A DNA stretch of 64,000 nt from Sphingobacterium sp. UGAL515B_05 (lineage in GTDB: Bacteria; Bacteroidota; Bacteroidia; Sphingobacteriales; Sphingobacteriaceae): contig NZ_CP109907.1 in NCBI RefSeq assembly GCF_033097525.1, positions 2,170,001 to 2,234,000 on the forward strand, read 5' to 3'. Numbering within the stretch: the stretch's first letter is position 1; each line of letters starts with the position of its first letter. The notes under the pieces are model-generated. The model made no database searches. It was given only the letters and a program-made list of their open reading frames with translations, and had not been told where the DNA came from. Positions 37,363 through 46,255 of the stretch are shown in pieces. Made by a program: the position numbers and the translations under genes.

Positions 37363-38589
37363 TTATGGCGTCAATGTTTTGGGTTGAATAGAAAATTCAA
37401 TTTTGTCATTCAATGGCGCGTAAGCTTCTTTGCTTTGCTCTTCCAGCCGATCTGGAAATAGAATGCCGAAAAGATGATCCGTTTCGTGCTGAAAAATAAC
37501 AGCAGTAAAACCCTCGATATTTTCTTCGATCACTTTACCTTCTTTATTGATGTATTGTAGGCGGATAGCATAACTCCGTAATACATCCTCTTTACGATTA
37601 GGGATAGAAAGACAGCCTTCGGCGCCTTTGCGTTTCAGTTTGGAGCGCCATAGAATTTTAGGATTTACATAAAATTCAAATGGTTGATCTGGTTTGTCAA
37701 ATCGCTGTACCCAGATTAGATTTTTATTTATGCCGATTTGTGGTGCTGCGATGCCTACACCGGGGTGATTGGGATCACGTACAGTCGCGAACATTCTTTT
37801 GGAAAGTGATTCAATCAATGGGTCGTTGTATTTGACATCACTGCTTGTCGCTTTTAAAACTTTCAGATCTTTATCGTCTGTTGTTTGCAATACGCGAAGA
37901 ATTGCATTTTCATCTCCTGATAAAATGATTTTCTTGTCGGCAGCACTGAACTCCTGTCCTGCGTTAAGGTTGACTGGTCTTTCATTCTTTGACTTATGAA
38001 ATGCTTTTTCTCCGGCCATAATTTTTGTTTCTAAATTGTTCTCAACTGGGGGGACTGGGCAGCGGTAGCCATTGCTATAAGCGCAATACGGATTATAGGC
38101 TTTGTTAAAGTCTATCTCAACATTGTTTCCTTTAATGTCGTCTGTTGATAAATCGATATACCGGCCCCCACTATAGCTTTCCTGACCATTTGTTAAATCT
38201 AAAAATGGTAAAAATAAATGGTTTTTGTATGCAGGATTTTGAAATAATGCGACACTTTGGTAGATATTCAACGTATGTTGTTTTCCATGAAGAGTAAAGG
38301 TTATGATGGCGTAACGTTTGTACTCGTTGCTTGTGCCATCGTAGGTTGGCATCCGGAATACCGGTTCGTTAAATAAAACATCAATTTTGGCGTTGACTTT
38401 ATACCCCGCATCTATAGGAAAGTAATCCAAAAACGCTACTTGATCTGATTTCAATGGACCATATTGTTCTTTCGCTAATTCAGAGGCTTTTTTTTCACGA
38501 AGAGCCGTAATTTGTTGCTCATATTTACTTTGAGCATGCGTATTTAAGCATAAGGCCAAAAGGAAACTGGCAATAAGTGTTTTTTTCAT
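37363..38589 (-). CDS. Exported DUF1684 domain fused to a peptide deformylase domain
   Basis: A 408-residue protein. Residues 1-20 form a signal peptide cleaved near THAQ. Residues about 25-195 match DUF1684, with the hallmark YNPYCAYSNGYRCPVPPVEN followed by ETKIMAGEKAF. Residues about 225-395 are a complete peptide deformylase: motif 1 GVGIAAPQ, motif 2 EGCLS, motif 3 QHETDH, so all metal ligands (Cys and two His) and the catalytic Glu are kept. Deformylases normally act on nascent chains in the cytoplasm, so an exported one is unusual. The gene is divergent from ruvX, and no separate def is in the window. The substrate is unknown. Confidence 0.85.
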   Translation of the reverse strand: MKKTLIASFLLALCLNTHAQSKYEQQITALREKKASELAKEQYGPLKSDQVAFLDYFPIDAGYKVNAKIDVLFNEPVFRMPTYDGTSNEYKRYAIITFTLHGKQHTLNIYQSVALFQNPAYKNHLFLPFLDLTNGQESYSGGRYIDLSTDDIKGNNVEIDFNKAYNPYCAYSNGYRCPVPPVENNLETKIMAGEKAFHKSKNERPVNLNAGQEFSAADKKIILSGDENAILRVLQTTDDKDLKVLKATSSDVKYNDPLIESLSKRMFATVRDPNHPGVGIAAPQIGINKNLIWVQRFDKPDQPFEFYVNPKILWRSKLKRKGAEGCLSIPNRKEDVLRSYAIRLQYINKEGKVIEENIEGFTAVIFQHETDHLFGILFPDRLEEQSKEAYAPLNDKIEFSIQPKTLTP

Positions 38590-38909
38590 TTGTGTAAATA
38601 TTTATTCTTCCGATTTCGCACAGCCAAATGCTGCATCGCCTTGGTGTTGCCTTGATCAGTGTGCCTATAGGGCAAGTCTATTGGCCCGCAATAACCGGAT
38701 TGAATTCGGTGATCTATTGCCTCAAAAAGCAAGTTAGCTTGTTGTCGTTAAATAGTCTATCAAAGTTATAGTTTTTTTGGTTAAAAAATCAAAATTAAAA
38801 GATCAAAAACGAGAAGAGGATGTATTAGAAAGCGTAGTCCAGCTGAAATATTAAATCTTCCTGTGTAATACTCAGGACTACTTTGTATTTTTGTGAAAAA
38901 TATATATCC
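38590..38909. other. 320-nt intergenic region between the deformylase fusion and ruvX
   Basis: Divergent promoters must lie here. A TATTTTTG box near 38887 could serve ruvX, but it is only about 15 nt from the start codon and has no clear partner box. I see no repeat, RNA gene or further open frame. Confidence 0.4.
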
Positions 38910-39323
38910 ATGAGATTGATGGCCTTTGATTACGGTACAAAACGAATAGGGGTTGCGGTGACCGATCCAATGCAAATTATCGCTACAGCATTGACGACAG
39001 TACATCCGCAAGATATCTGGACATACTTAGCCGATTATTTACAGACAGAACAGGTGGAAACTTTTGTTGTAGGCAAACCACGGCAGCTGGATGGGACTGA
39101 CTCTGAATCCGCACAACATGTTGTCGGTTTTATTCGGAAGCTGAAGAAGACTTACCCCACGATTGCTGTCGCCGAAATAGATGAGCGTTTTACTTCTAAA
39201 ATGGCTTCTGCAGCGATTGCACAAAGTGGAAAAAAAAAGAAGGACCGTCAACAAAAAGGACTGATTGATACCGTGTCTGCAACGATCATTTTGCAAAGCT
39301 ACATGGATAGCCGTAATTTTTAG
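38910..39323 (+). CDS. ruvX: Putative Holliday junction resolvase RuvX (YqgF)
   Basis: The ATG at 38910 (MRLMAFDYGTKRIGVAVTD) gives 137 residues, the normal length; the in-frame codon at 38883 would add nine unrelated residues. The RNase H-like core is complete: the first catalytic Asp in FDYGTKRIG, GKPRQLDGTDSESAQHV in the middle, and DERFTSKMA with the third acidic residue. YqgF proteins act on RNA (pre-16S rRNA processing) or Holliday junctions. It is followed by ybeY on the same strand, and both are linked to 16S rRNA maturation. Confidence 0.93.
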   Translation: MRLMAFDYGTKRIGVAVTDPMQIIATALTTVHPQDIWTYLADYLQTEQVETFVVGKPRQLDGTDSESAQHVVGFIRKLKKTYPTIAVAEIDERFTSKMASAAIAQSGKKKKDRQQKGLIDTVSATIILQSYMDSRNF

Positions 39324-39372
39324 ATACACAACGACTGATAAGTCAAACAAAAATGAATAAAAAGATAGAAGG

Positions 39373-39801
39373 ATGAAGAGCATATTATTTTTTACCGAGG
39401 ATACGGATTTCAAATTAAAAGAAAAGGGAAAGATTCGTCAATGGATTGCTGATGCTATCAAATCCGAAGGATTTAAACGTGTTGGCGAATTGAGCTTTAT
39501 CCTTTGCTCGGATGCTTACTTACTAGAAATCAATAAGCAGTATTTAAATCACGATACCTATACTGATATCGTGACCTTTGATTCTTCCGAAGATGACGAC
39601 ACCATCGCTGGTGATATTTTTATCAGCGTGGAACGTATTCAGGAGAATGCTGCGAAATTTAAGGTTGATGTGCGTGACGAGCTTCATCGGGTTATTATTC
39701 ATGGTGTAATGCACCTGTGTGGCTATCCGGATAAAAAGCCGGCAGATAAAGCCAAGATGACCGCCAAGGAAGATGAGTATCTAGGTAAAAGAAACTTTTA
39801 A
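39373..39801 (+). CDS. ybeY: Endoribonuclease YbeY
   Basis: A 142-residue zinc endoribonuclease for 16S rRNA 3'-end maturation and ribosome quality control. The metal motif HGVMHLCGYPDKKPADK matches the family H-G-x-L-H-L-x-G-x-D-H, but the last His appears as Lys/Pro (YPDKKPAD), a form often seen in Bacteroidota. NKQYLNHDTYTDIVTFD is the second hallmark. It lies 49 nt after ruvX. Confidence 0.92.
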   Translation: MKSILFFTEDTDFKLKEKGKIRQWIADAIKSEGFKRVGELSFILCSDAYLLEINKQYLNHDTYTDIVTFDSSEDDDTIAGDIFISVERIQENAAKFKVDVRDELHRVIIHGVMHLCGYPDKKPADKAKMTAKEDEYLGKRNF

Positions 39802-39881
39802 CATACTCCATCGTACGTTTATTAAGGCCAACAGTTCGGTGAACCGGTTGAGGGTTCTATTTTCCTCGAGAGTGAGAAGGC

Positions 39882-39934
39882 AACAACATAAAAAAAGCGC
39901 TTTACAATTTGTAAAGCGCTTTTTTTATGTTGTT
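39882..39934. terminator. Perfect 53-nt palindrome, bidirectional terminator
   Basis: Two exactly complementary 26-nt arms (39882-39907 and 39909-39934) flank a single T. They include GCGC, a 7-A tract on the left and 7-T on the right. It lies between the convergent genes ybeY and ndk and should stop both transcripts. Confidence 0.92.
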
Positions 39935-39942
39935 TCTAACGA

Positions 39943-40362
39943 CTAGAATCTTTCAAATTGAGAGAAGAAGAAGTTTCCTTCGATAGCAGCATTCTCATCT
40001 GAATCCGATCCATGGATAGCGTTTGCGTCAATAGATTTAGCATATTTGTTACGGATTGTACCTTCCGCTGCATCAGCAGGATTAGTCGCGCCGATCAATG
40101 TACGGAAATCTTCAACAGCATTATCTTTTTCCAAGATTGCAGCAACGATAGGACCTGAAGTCATAAATTTTACCAACTCACCATAGAAAGGACGCTCTTT
40201 GTGTACTGCATAGAATGCACCAGCTGTCTCTTGAGAAAGTTGGATGTATTTCATTGCAATGATTTTAAAACCACCAGCAATGATATCGTTTAAGATTGCA
40301 CCGATGTGACCATTCGCTACTGCGTCAGGTTTGATCATCGTAAAAGTTCTGTTAGTTGCCAT
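39943..40362 (-). CDS. ndk: Nucleoside-diphosphate kinase
   Basis: A 139-residue NDK, which uses ATP to make other NTPs and dNTPs. Hallmarks are [16 protein letters not shown], the Kpn-loop region [17 protein letters not shown], and the phospho-accepting His in [12 protein letters not shown]. The promoter (40379-40409) is the same block found at fcl and ugd. This links NTP supply with nucleotide-sugar genes. Confidence 0.97.
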   Translation of the reverse strand: MATNRTFTMIKPDAVANGHIGAILNDIIAGGFKIIAMKYIQLSQETAGAFYAVHKERPFYGELVKFMTSGPIVAAILEKDNAVEDFRTLIGATNPADAAEGTIRNKYAKSIDANAIHGSDSDENAAIEGNFFFSQFERF

Positions 40363-40378
40363 TATTTTAATTTTTTTG

Positions 40379-40409
40379 CAAAATTAGATAAATTGCTTTT
40401 CATATGCAA
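40379..40409 (-). promoter_or_regulatory. ndk promoter with shared 17-bp palindrome (copy 2)
   Basis: On the minus strand: TTG (40409-40407), 20-nt spacer, TAATTTTG (40386-40379). The palindrome covers 40393-40409, with C at the centre on the plus strand. The start codon is 16 nt downstream. Confidence 0.75.
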
Positions 40410-40647
40410 TATCATTAGGCTTCATATAGACACAATTATTGAAAATCCAACCGGCTGATGCAACCCTTGTTGCTAAGTTATTGCCTTCTCGTCCCAAATC
40501 TATGCCTATTCTGAAATAGATGTTTCCCTATGTTCCTGGTCCAATGTTTTTTGACGATATGTAACAGGGCATTGTGTCCGACCGTTTATAGAAAAGTAAA
40601 AAAACAATTGATCTAAGTTCAATACGAATATGTAACTTTGTGATATT

Positions 40648-41496
40648 ATGGCATTAAATCTAACAGTAGACATCGATAAAGACTCAGGCTTTTGCTTTGG
40701 GGTGGTATACGCTATTGATATGGCGGAGGAGATCTTGGAGGAGGATGGATATCTTTATTGTTTGGGGGATATCGTTCATAATGATGAGGAAGTTGCTCGA
40801 TTGAAAGCAAAAGGCTTACGTATTATCGATCATGCCGCTCTGCCGACCTTGCGTAATGAAAAGGTATTGATCCGTGCTCATGGTGAAGCTCCCGAAACTT
40901 ATCGTGTTGCTTTGGAAAACAACATTACCCTGATAGATGCCTCTTGTCCAGTGGTGCTCAAGCTGCAGAACCGTATAAAAACATCGTTCGATCAAGAGGA
41001 GAAAATTCTAATCTTTGGGAAGCATGGACATGCTGAAGTGATCGGTTTACAGGGGCAGACAAATAATGAAGCCTTAGTTTTTCAGGATATTGCCGAATTG
41101 GATCAAGTCGAATTGCCGGCCTCATTTACCCTATACAGCCAAACAACAAAAAGCGTGGATAAATTTTATGCCATCAAAGACGAACTGATTAAGCGCGGGT
41201 ATGAAGTGAAGGCCAATGATACCATCTGTCGACAAGTTTCCAATCGATACGAGGATCTTGGCGCTTTTGCCAGACAATACGATAAGATAGTCTTTGTATC
41301 GGGCAAGAAATCCTCCAATGGAAAGGTGCTGTTTGAAGTTTGTCAAAACGCCAATCCCGCGAGTTATTTTATTTCTGATCCAGCTGAATTAGATGCATCG
41401 GTCTTTGCTGAAAACGATCGTATAGGTATCTGTGGCGCTACTTCTACGCCAATGTGGTTGATGAAGGACGTAAAAGCAAGTTTAGAAGCATTATAG
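40648..41496 (+). CDS. ispH: 4-hydroxy-3-methylbut-2-enyl diphosphate reductase
   Basis: A 282-residue iron-sulfur enzyme, the last step of the MEP isoprenoid pathway (HMBPP to IPP and DMAPP). The three cluster cysteines are in GFCFGVVYAI, IDASCPVVLKLQ and ANDTICRQVSNRY. HGE in RAHGEAPET and SNGKVLFEV are substrate contacts; the usual SSNS-type loop reads KKSSNG here. A TAACTTTG box ends 7 nt before the start codon, but the nearest TTG is 22 nt away from it, longer than usual. Confidence 0.96.
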   Translation: MALNLTVDIDKDSGFCFGVVYAIDMAEEILEEDGYLYCLGDIVHNDEEVARLKAKGLRIIDHAALPTLRNEKVLIRAHGEAPETYRVALENNITLIDASCPVVLKLQNRIKTSFDQEEKILIFGKHGHAEVIGLQGQTNNEALVFQDIAELDQVELPASFTLYSQTTKSVDKFYAIKDELIKRGYEVKANDTICRQVSNRYEDLGAFARQYDKIVFVSGKKSSNGKVLFEVCQNANPASYFISDPAELDASVFAENDRIGICGATSTPMWLMKDVKASLEAL

Positions 41497-41577
41497 GCAC
41501 AATTACCCGTCACAGATATTTCATAATTCCGCGGTTTAGATCCCGAGTGCATTCTTTTTTGCTTAGCTTTGTAAGCT

Positions 41578-42612
41578 ATGAGCAATAAAGGTAAAAAAGG
41601 TATTCTTTTAGTACAATTGGGTACACCTGATAGTCCCACTACTCCAGATGTAAAAAAGTATTTAACGGAGTTTTTAATGGATCCACGTGTCATTGATATT
41701 CCCTATTTTCAACGAACCTTATTGGTGAAGGGAATTATTGCACGTACACGTGCTCCCAAATCTGCAAAAGTATATGCAACGATCTGGGATAAAGAAACGG
41801 GATCACCTTTGATGCATTACAGTATTTTGCAACGTGATCTGCTTCAAGAAGCATTGGGGGAAGAATACCATGTTGAATTAGCGATGCGTTACCAAAACCC
41901 ATCGATTGAGGCTGCATTGAAAAATATGGAAGGCTTATTTTTGGAGTCCATTCGCGTAATCCCTTTATTTCCACAGTACGCTTCGGCAACATCGGGCTCG
42001 GTCATTGATCGTGTCATGGAACTAATCCGCAAATGGAATTATCTGCCGGAAATCAGTTTCGTAAGCAATTTCTGCACAGACGATTTGATGGCAGAAACTT
42101 ATGCAGATCATGCCCGCAGGCACGATCTGGAAAGTTTTGACCATTTTGTCTTTAGCTATCATGGCCTTCCTGTGCGACAGCTTGGCAAAGTGGATCCGAC
42201 AGGTCAGCTCAAATGCCCCGAATCAGGTTGTGATTCCTGTAAAACAACTGCCAATTCATACTGTTATCTCTCGCAATGCTATGCAACAACACGGGCGATA
42301 GCTGCCAAGCTTGGGTTAAAAAAAGAACAATATTCGCTTTGCTTTCAATCCAGGTTAGGTAAAGAGCCCTGGATACAGCCATATACCTCGGATTTGTTGC
42401 ACGACCTTGCCGCGAAAGGTTATAAGAAGTTATTAATTTTCAGTCCTGCTTTTGTGGCGGATTGTATCGAGACCATTGATGAAATTGGCGTGGAATATGC
42501 TAATGAATTTAAGCAGTTGGGTGGAGAAGAGGTTTGTTTGGTAGAAAGTCTTAATGATGATCCCAAATGGATCGAGTCTTTAAAACAATTGGCACTCAAT
42601 GCCAAAAATTAA
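41578..42612 (+). CDS. hemH: Ferrochelatase
   Basis: A 344-residue enzyme that inserts ferrous iron into protoporphyrin IX, the last step of haem synthesis. GILLVQLGTPDSPTTPDVKKYL is the N-terminal signature, and the catalytic His is in FSYHGLPVRQ (about residue 194). The C-terminal Glu-rich metal entry region is VADCIETIDEIGVEYANEF. A cluster of five Cys in residues about 212-235 (spacing C-x4-C-x2-C-x7-C-x5-C approximately) follows the active His. The next gene begins 12 nt after the stop, so they are probably cotranscribed. Confidence 0.95.
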   Translation: MSNKGKKGILLVQLGTPDSPTTPDVKKYLTEFLMDPRVIDIPYFQRTLLVKGIIARTRAPKSAKVYATIWDKETGSPLMHYSILQRDLLQEALGEEYHVELAMRYQNPSIEAALKNMEGLFLESIRVIPLFPQYASATSGSVIDRVMELIRKWNYLPEISFVSNFCTDDLMAETYADHARRHDLESFDHFVFSYHGLPVRQLGKVDPTGQLKCPESGCDSCKTTANSYCYLSQCYATTRAIAAKLGLKKEQYSLCFQSRLGKEPWIQPYTSDLLHDLAAKGYKKLLIFSPAFVADCIETIDEIGVEYANEFKQLGGEEVCLVESLNDDPKWIESLKQLALNAKN

Positions 42613-42624
42613 AATAGGTAAAAG

Positions 42625-43899
42625 ATGTTGTTGATAAACGCGTGTGTATTACTCATATTGGATTTTTATATTTTCTTTGCGCTCCGCGCAACGAAAATTA
42701 AATTTCCCAAAACAAAAGTATTTTCCATCCTCTGGTGGTCTTATTCTGTTTTACTGCTATTGGGAGTTTTTATTTCAGCACAATATAGCATTCCCTTAAT
42801 CGTACGGTCGGTTATTTTAGTTGCCTTTTTTCTGACTGCCGCATCAAAGATATTTTTCTTTTTGATTTTGTTGATTGATGATATCAGACGCGGTGGTGTG
42901 TGGTTAAAACGGCTATTCACAAAAAAGAGATCTATTGAGGACTTAGTTGAAGATGCCGGAGACCCTTTACCGGAAAATCCGGTTAAAGGAATTAGCCGAT
43001 CCGAGTTTTTGACCAAAGCTGGTATTCTAGTTGGTGCCTCACCCTTGATACCATTGAGCTGGGGTATTATTTCAGGAGCCTATGACTATCGTGTAAGGAG
43101 AGTGCCGTTGTATTTGCCAAATTTGCCCAAAGCATTCCATGGAATGACCATCGCGCAGATTTCAGATGTGCACTCGGGATCTTTCTACAATAAAAAAGCT
43201 GTCAACGGCGGTATTGATATGCTTTTAAAGGAAAAAGCTGATGTGACATTTTTTACCGGTGATATTGTGAACGCCCAAGCTTCTGAAATGCGGGGCTATC
43301 AAGATATTTTTGCTCGTGTGAAATCTGATTTAGGCGTGTTTTCTACATTAGGTAACCACGACTATGGTGACTACTATTATGGTAAAGAAGATTCTCCTGC
43401 AAAACGCAAGAACCTCAAGGATGTAATCGATGTTCATAAAATTATGGGCTGGGATCTTTTAATGGATGAAAATCGCAAGATTAAGGTCGACGGCGAAGAG
43501 CTTTGTATTGTTGGGGTGCAGAATTGGGGGACAGGTCGTTTTCCGAAACATGGTGATATCAAGAAAGCGTTAATGGGTACCGAAGAGCAGCCTGTCAAGT
43601 TGCTGTTGTCTCACGATCCTTCGCATTGGCGGGCACAGGTATTGGATACCGATGTGGATGTGATGTTTGCCGGACATACACATGGTATGCAATTTGGTGT
43701 ACGATCCGAGATGTTGCAATGGAGTCCGGTACAATATATTTATAAAGAATGGGCAGGGCTTTATCGTGCACAACAGAACAAACGATTATACGTGAATGTA
43801 GGCTATGGCTTTTTGGGTTATCCAGGACGCGTTGGAATTCTACCTGAAATTACCATATTCGAATTGTTAAAAGCGCAAGACCCAAAGTTTAAAGCCTAA
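42625..43899 (+). CDS. Membrane-anchored metallophosphoesterase (YkuE-like)
   Basis: A 424-residue protein. The first 85 residues have three membrane helices, then a linker and a twin-arginine-like stretch are absent. The phosphoesterase domain (about 165-415) has the dinuclear metal motifs ISDVHSG (D-x-H), FFTGDIVNAQ (G-D), TLGNHDYGDYYY (G-N-H-D), LLLSHDPSHW and MFAGHTHGMQFG (G-H-x-H). The family (YkuE/LpxG/UDP-diacylglucosamine-hydrolase-like) acts on phosphate esters at the membrane; some members cut nucleotide-lipids. The substrate here is unknown. Confidence 0.92.
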   Translation: MLLINACVLLILDFYIFFALRATKIKFPKTKVFSILWWSYSVLLLLGVFISAQYSIPLIVRSVILVAFFLTAASKIFFFLILLIDDIRRGGVWLKRLFTKKRSIEDLVEDAGDPLPENPVKGISRSEFLTKAGILVGASPLIPLSWGIISGAYDYRVRRVPLYLPNLPKAFHGMTIAQISDVHSGSFYNKKAVNGGIDMLLKEKADVTFFTGDIVNAQASEMRGYQDIFARVKSDLGVFSTLGNHDYGDYYYGKEDSPAKRKNLKDVIDVHKIMGWDLLMDENRKIKVDGEELCIVGVQNWGTGRFPKHGDIKKALMGTEEQPVKLLLSHDPSHWRAQVLDTDVDVMFAGHTHGMQFGVRSEMLQWSPVQYIYKEWAGLYRAQQNKRLYVNVGYGFLGYPGRVGILPEITIFELLKAQDPKFKA

Positions 43900-43909
43900 A
43901 AAATCTGCT

Positions 43910-43939
43910 TTGACTTTTGAGTTAATATAGCTATAATTG
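43910..43939 (+). promoter_or_regulatory. galTK promoter
   Basis: TTG (43910-43912), a 19-nt spacer and TATAATTG (43932-43939), one mismatch from TAnnTTTG. It lies 28 nt before the galT start. Confidence 0.5.
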
Positions 43940-43967
43940 TGTATTCTGTACACCAGTTATACATAAC

Positions 43968-45017
43968 ATGCAATCAACTTTAAACTTTGGGGACTCTCCC
44001 CACACACGTGTTAATATTCTTACCGGGGAAAAAGTACTTGTCTCTCCGCATCGTAGTAAAAGACCATGGCAAGGACAGGTAGAGGATCTTCCGGGAGATA
44101 ATAGACCGGAATATGATCCGCAATGCTATTTGTGTCCAACCAATAAACGGGCAGATGGTGATGTCAATCCAGATTATAAAGAAAGTTTTGTCTTCGTGAA
44201 CGATTTCTCGGCTTTATTAAAAGATACAAGCCAACAGGAATTTAATGAGGATGAATTATTTGTCGCAGAGACCGAAAGAGGGATCTGTAAGGTAATTGCG
44301 TTCACGCCACGCCACGATCTTACACTACCTGAAATGGATCAGGCCGCAATCAAATCGGTGGTTGATCTTTGGCAAAAGGAATTTGTCGAACTCTCCAAGG
44401 TTGACTGGATCAAATACATTCAAATTTTCGAAAATAAAGGTGCGATTATGGGCTGTAGTAACCCACATCCACACGGACAGATCTGGTCACAAAATCATTT
44501 GCCAGTAGAAATCCAAAAAGAATGCGTTCAGCAACAGCAATATTTCAATAAATATCAACGTACAATCCTGTCAGACTATGTTAAAGCGGAGTTGAGAAAA
44601 GAGGAGCGCATTATTGACGAAAATGATTCTTTTGTTTCTCTAGTTCCTTTTTGGGCCGCATGGCCTTACGAAACGATGATTGTCAGCAAACGATCTATCC
44701 AAAACATTGCCGGATTTGACGAGAAGGAAAAGACGGATTTTGCCGCTATCCTCAAGTTATTGACGACGCGATATGACAATCTCTTCAAAACATCCTTCCC
44801 CTATTCTGCAGGAATGCATCAGGCCCCGGTAAATGATGGTGACCACCCCGAGTGGCATTGGCATATGCATTTTTATCCACCATTACTGCGTTCTGCGACG
44901 GTTAAGAAGTTTATGGTCGGCTACGAGATGTTAGCAAATCCGCAACGTGATATTACACCGGAAGTTGCCGCAGAACAACTGCGAAATTGTTCGACAGTTC
45001 ATTATAAAGCTAAATAA
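43968..45017 (+). CDS. galT: UDP-glucose-hexose-1-phosphate uridylyltransferase
   Basis: A 349-residue GalT of the Leloir pathway, which exchanges galactose 1-phosphate for glucose 1-phosphate on UDP-glucose. The active-site segment NPHPHGQIWSQ (HPHGQ at about 166) has the nucleophilic His. YLCPTNKRADGDVNPDY and the C-terminal HWHMHFYPPLLR, which binds metal, are complete. It is followed by galK after a single nucleotide, so both form one transcript. Confidence 0.96.
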   Translation: MQSTLNFGDSPHTRVNILTGEKVLVSPHRSKRPWQGQVEDLPGDNRPEYDPQCYLCPTNKRADGDVNPDYKESFVFVNDFSALLKDTSQQEFNEDELFVAETERGICKVIAFTPRHDLTLPEMDQAAIKSVVDLWQKEFVELSKVDWIKYIQIFENKGAIMGCSNPHPHGQIWSQNHLPVEIQKECVQQQQYFNKYQRTILSDYVKAELRKEERIIDENDSFVSLVPFWAAWPYETMIVSKRSIQNIAGFDEKEKTDFAAILKLLTTRYDNLFKTSFPYSAGMHQAPVNDGDHPEWHWHMHFYPPLLRSATVKKFMVGYEMLANPQRDITPEVAAEQLRNCSTVHYKAK

Positions 45018-45018
45018 G

Positions 45019-46170
45019 ATGATAACAAAAGATACAATTGTAAATAAATTTAAAGAACACTATCAAGAAGAACCTCTTGTGGTTTCTTCCCCCGGACGGA
45101 TTAATATTATTGGAGAACATACGGATTATAATGATGGATTTGTATTGCCTGCTGCAATTGACAAAGCAATATACGTTGCTGTAAGTAAGCGATCGGATGA
45201 TAACATTGTACTATATGCAGAAGATTATCAGGAACGTCATGAGGTAAAACTAACAGATATTGCTATCTCAGAAAAACATTGGCCAAATTATATTCTCGGA
45301 GTTGTGGATCAATATCAGAAACGTGGTGCAACTTTAGGTGGATTCAACCTTTATATCGATGGTGATGTGCCACTGGGGGCCGGATTATCGTCTTCAGCAG
45401 CCGTTGAATGCGCGGTTACTTTAGCGCTTAGTGAGCTTTTTGAGCTACATGTAGAGCGACTTGATATTCCACAGATTGCACAAAAAGCTGAACATACCTA
45501 CGCTGGTGTGATGTGTGGTATCATGGATCAGTTTGCATCAGCCTTTGGTAAAGAGAAAAATGTCATTAAACTGGATTGCCGTACTTTAGGATTTGAGTAT
45601 GTTCCGCTTGATCTTAAGGGGTACGAAGTTGTGTTATTGAATACAAACGTAAAACACTCATTAGCTTCTACGGCTTACAATACACGTCGTGAACAGTGTG
45701 AGCAAGCTTCTGCATGGGTTCGGGAAAAATACCCGGAAGTCAAAAATCTGCGTGATGTAACAGTGGCAATGTTGGATGAATTGGTGAAAGACAAAGATGC
45801 CGATATTTATGCGAAAGCTAGTTTTGTGGTCCGTGAGAATGAACGCGTAGAGAAATCGTGTGATGCACTACGTTCAGGAGATGTTGTTCAGCTTGGACAG
45901 TATATTTTCCAAAGTCATGAGGGATTAAGTAAAGTGTATGAAGTCAGTTGTCCAGAACTGGATTATCTAGTGGATTACGTCAAGCAATTTCCTGAGGTGA
46001 TCGGTGCCCGAATGATGGGGGGCGGTTTCGGTGGCTGTACGATCAATATCGTCAAAGAAGGTGTATTACCTTCAATTTTGCCAACACTCGAAAAAGAATA
46101 CAAACAGAAATTTGATAAAGAACTTTCGGTCATTCAGGTCAGGATTGCCGACGGTACCCACGTACTTTGA
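45019..46170 (+). CDS. galK: Galactokinase
   Basis: The ATG at 45019 gives 383 residues. An in-frame codon further up (44947) lies inside galT and is rejected. GHMP kinase that phosphorylates galactose. The signature SPGRINIIGEHTDYNDGFVLPAAI (GRVNLIGEHTDYN in most), the ATP loop PLGAGLSSSAAVE and the third motif MMGGGFGGCTINIV are intact. It ends in a strong bidirectional terminator. No galE or galM is in the window. Confidence 0.96.
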   Translation: MITKDTIVNKFKEHYQEEPLVVSSPGRINIIGEHTDYNDGFVLPAAIDKAIYVAVSKRSDDNIVLYAEDYQERHEVKLTDIAISEKHWPNYILGVVDQYQKRGATLGGFNLYIDGDVPLGAGLSSSAAVECAVTLALSELFELHVERLDIPQIAQKAEHTYAGVMCGIMDQFASAFGKEKNVIKLDCRTLGFEYVPLDLKGYEVVLLNTNVKHSLASTAYNTRREQCEQASAWVREKYPEVKNLRDVTVAMLDELVKDKDADIYAKASFVVRENERVEKSCDALRSGDVVQLGQYIFQSHEGLSKVYEVSCPELDYLVDYVKQFPEVIGARMMGGGFGGCTINIVKEGVLPSILPTLEKEYKQKFDKELSVIQVRIADGTHVL

Positions 46171-46178
46171 TGAAAAAT

Positions 46179-46220
46179 AAATAAGGGGAATAACATATTC
46201 ATGTTATTCCCCTTATTTTT
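46179..46220. terminator. Bidirectional terminator between galK and the transsulfuration gene
   Basis: An 18-nt perfect stem (46179-46196 with the complement from 46201) encloses ATTC, with A-rich and T-rich flanks. It lies 8 nt after the galK stop. Confidence 0.9.
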
Positions 46221-46255
46221 TGTCTTTTTTTTGATAACAACTTACCACACAAGTC

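Noticed and set aside
37363..38589. Deformylase and DUF1684 as two genes joined by error
   Set aside because: The frame is continuous over 408 codons with a normal linker and no internal stop or new start with a ribosome-binding site between the domains.
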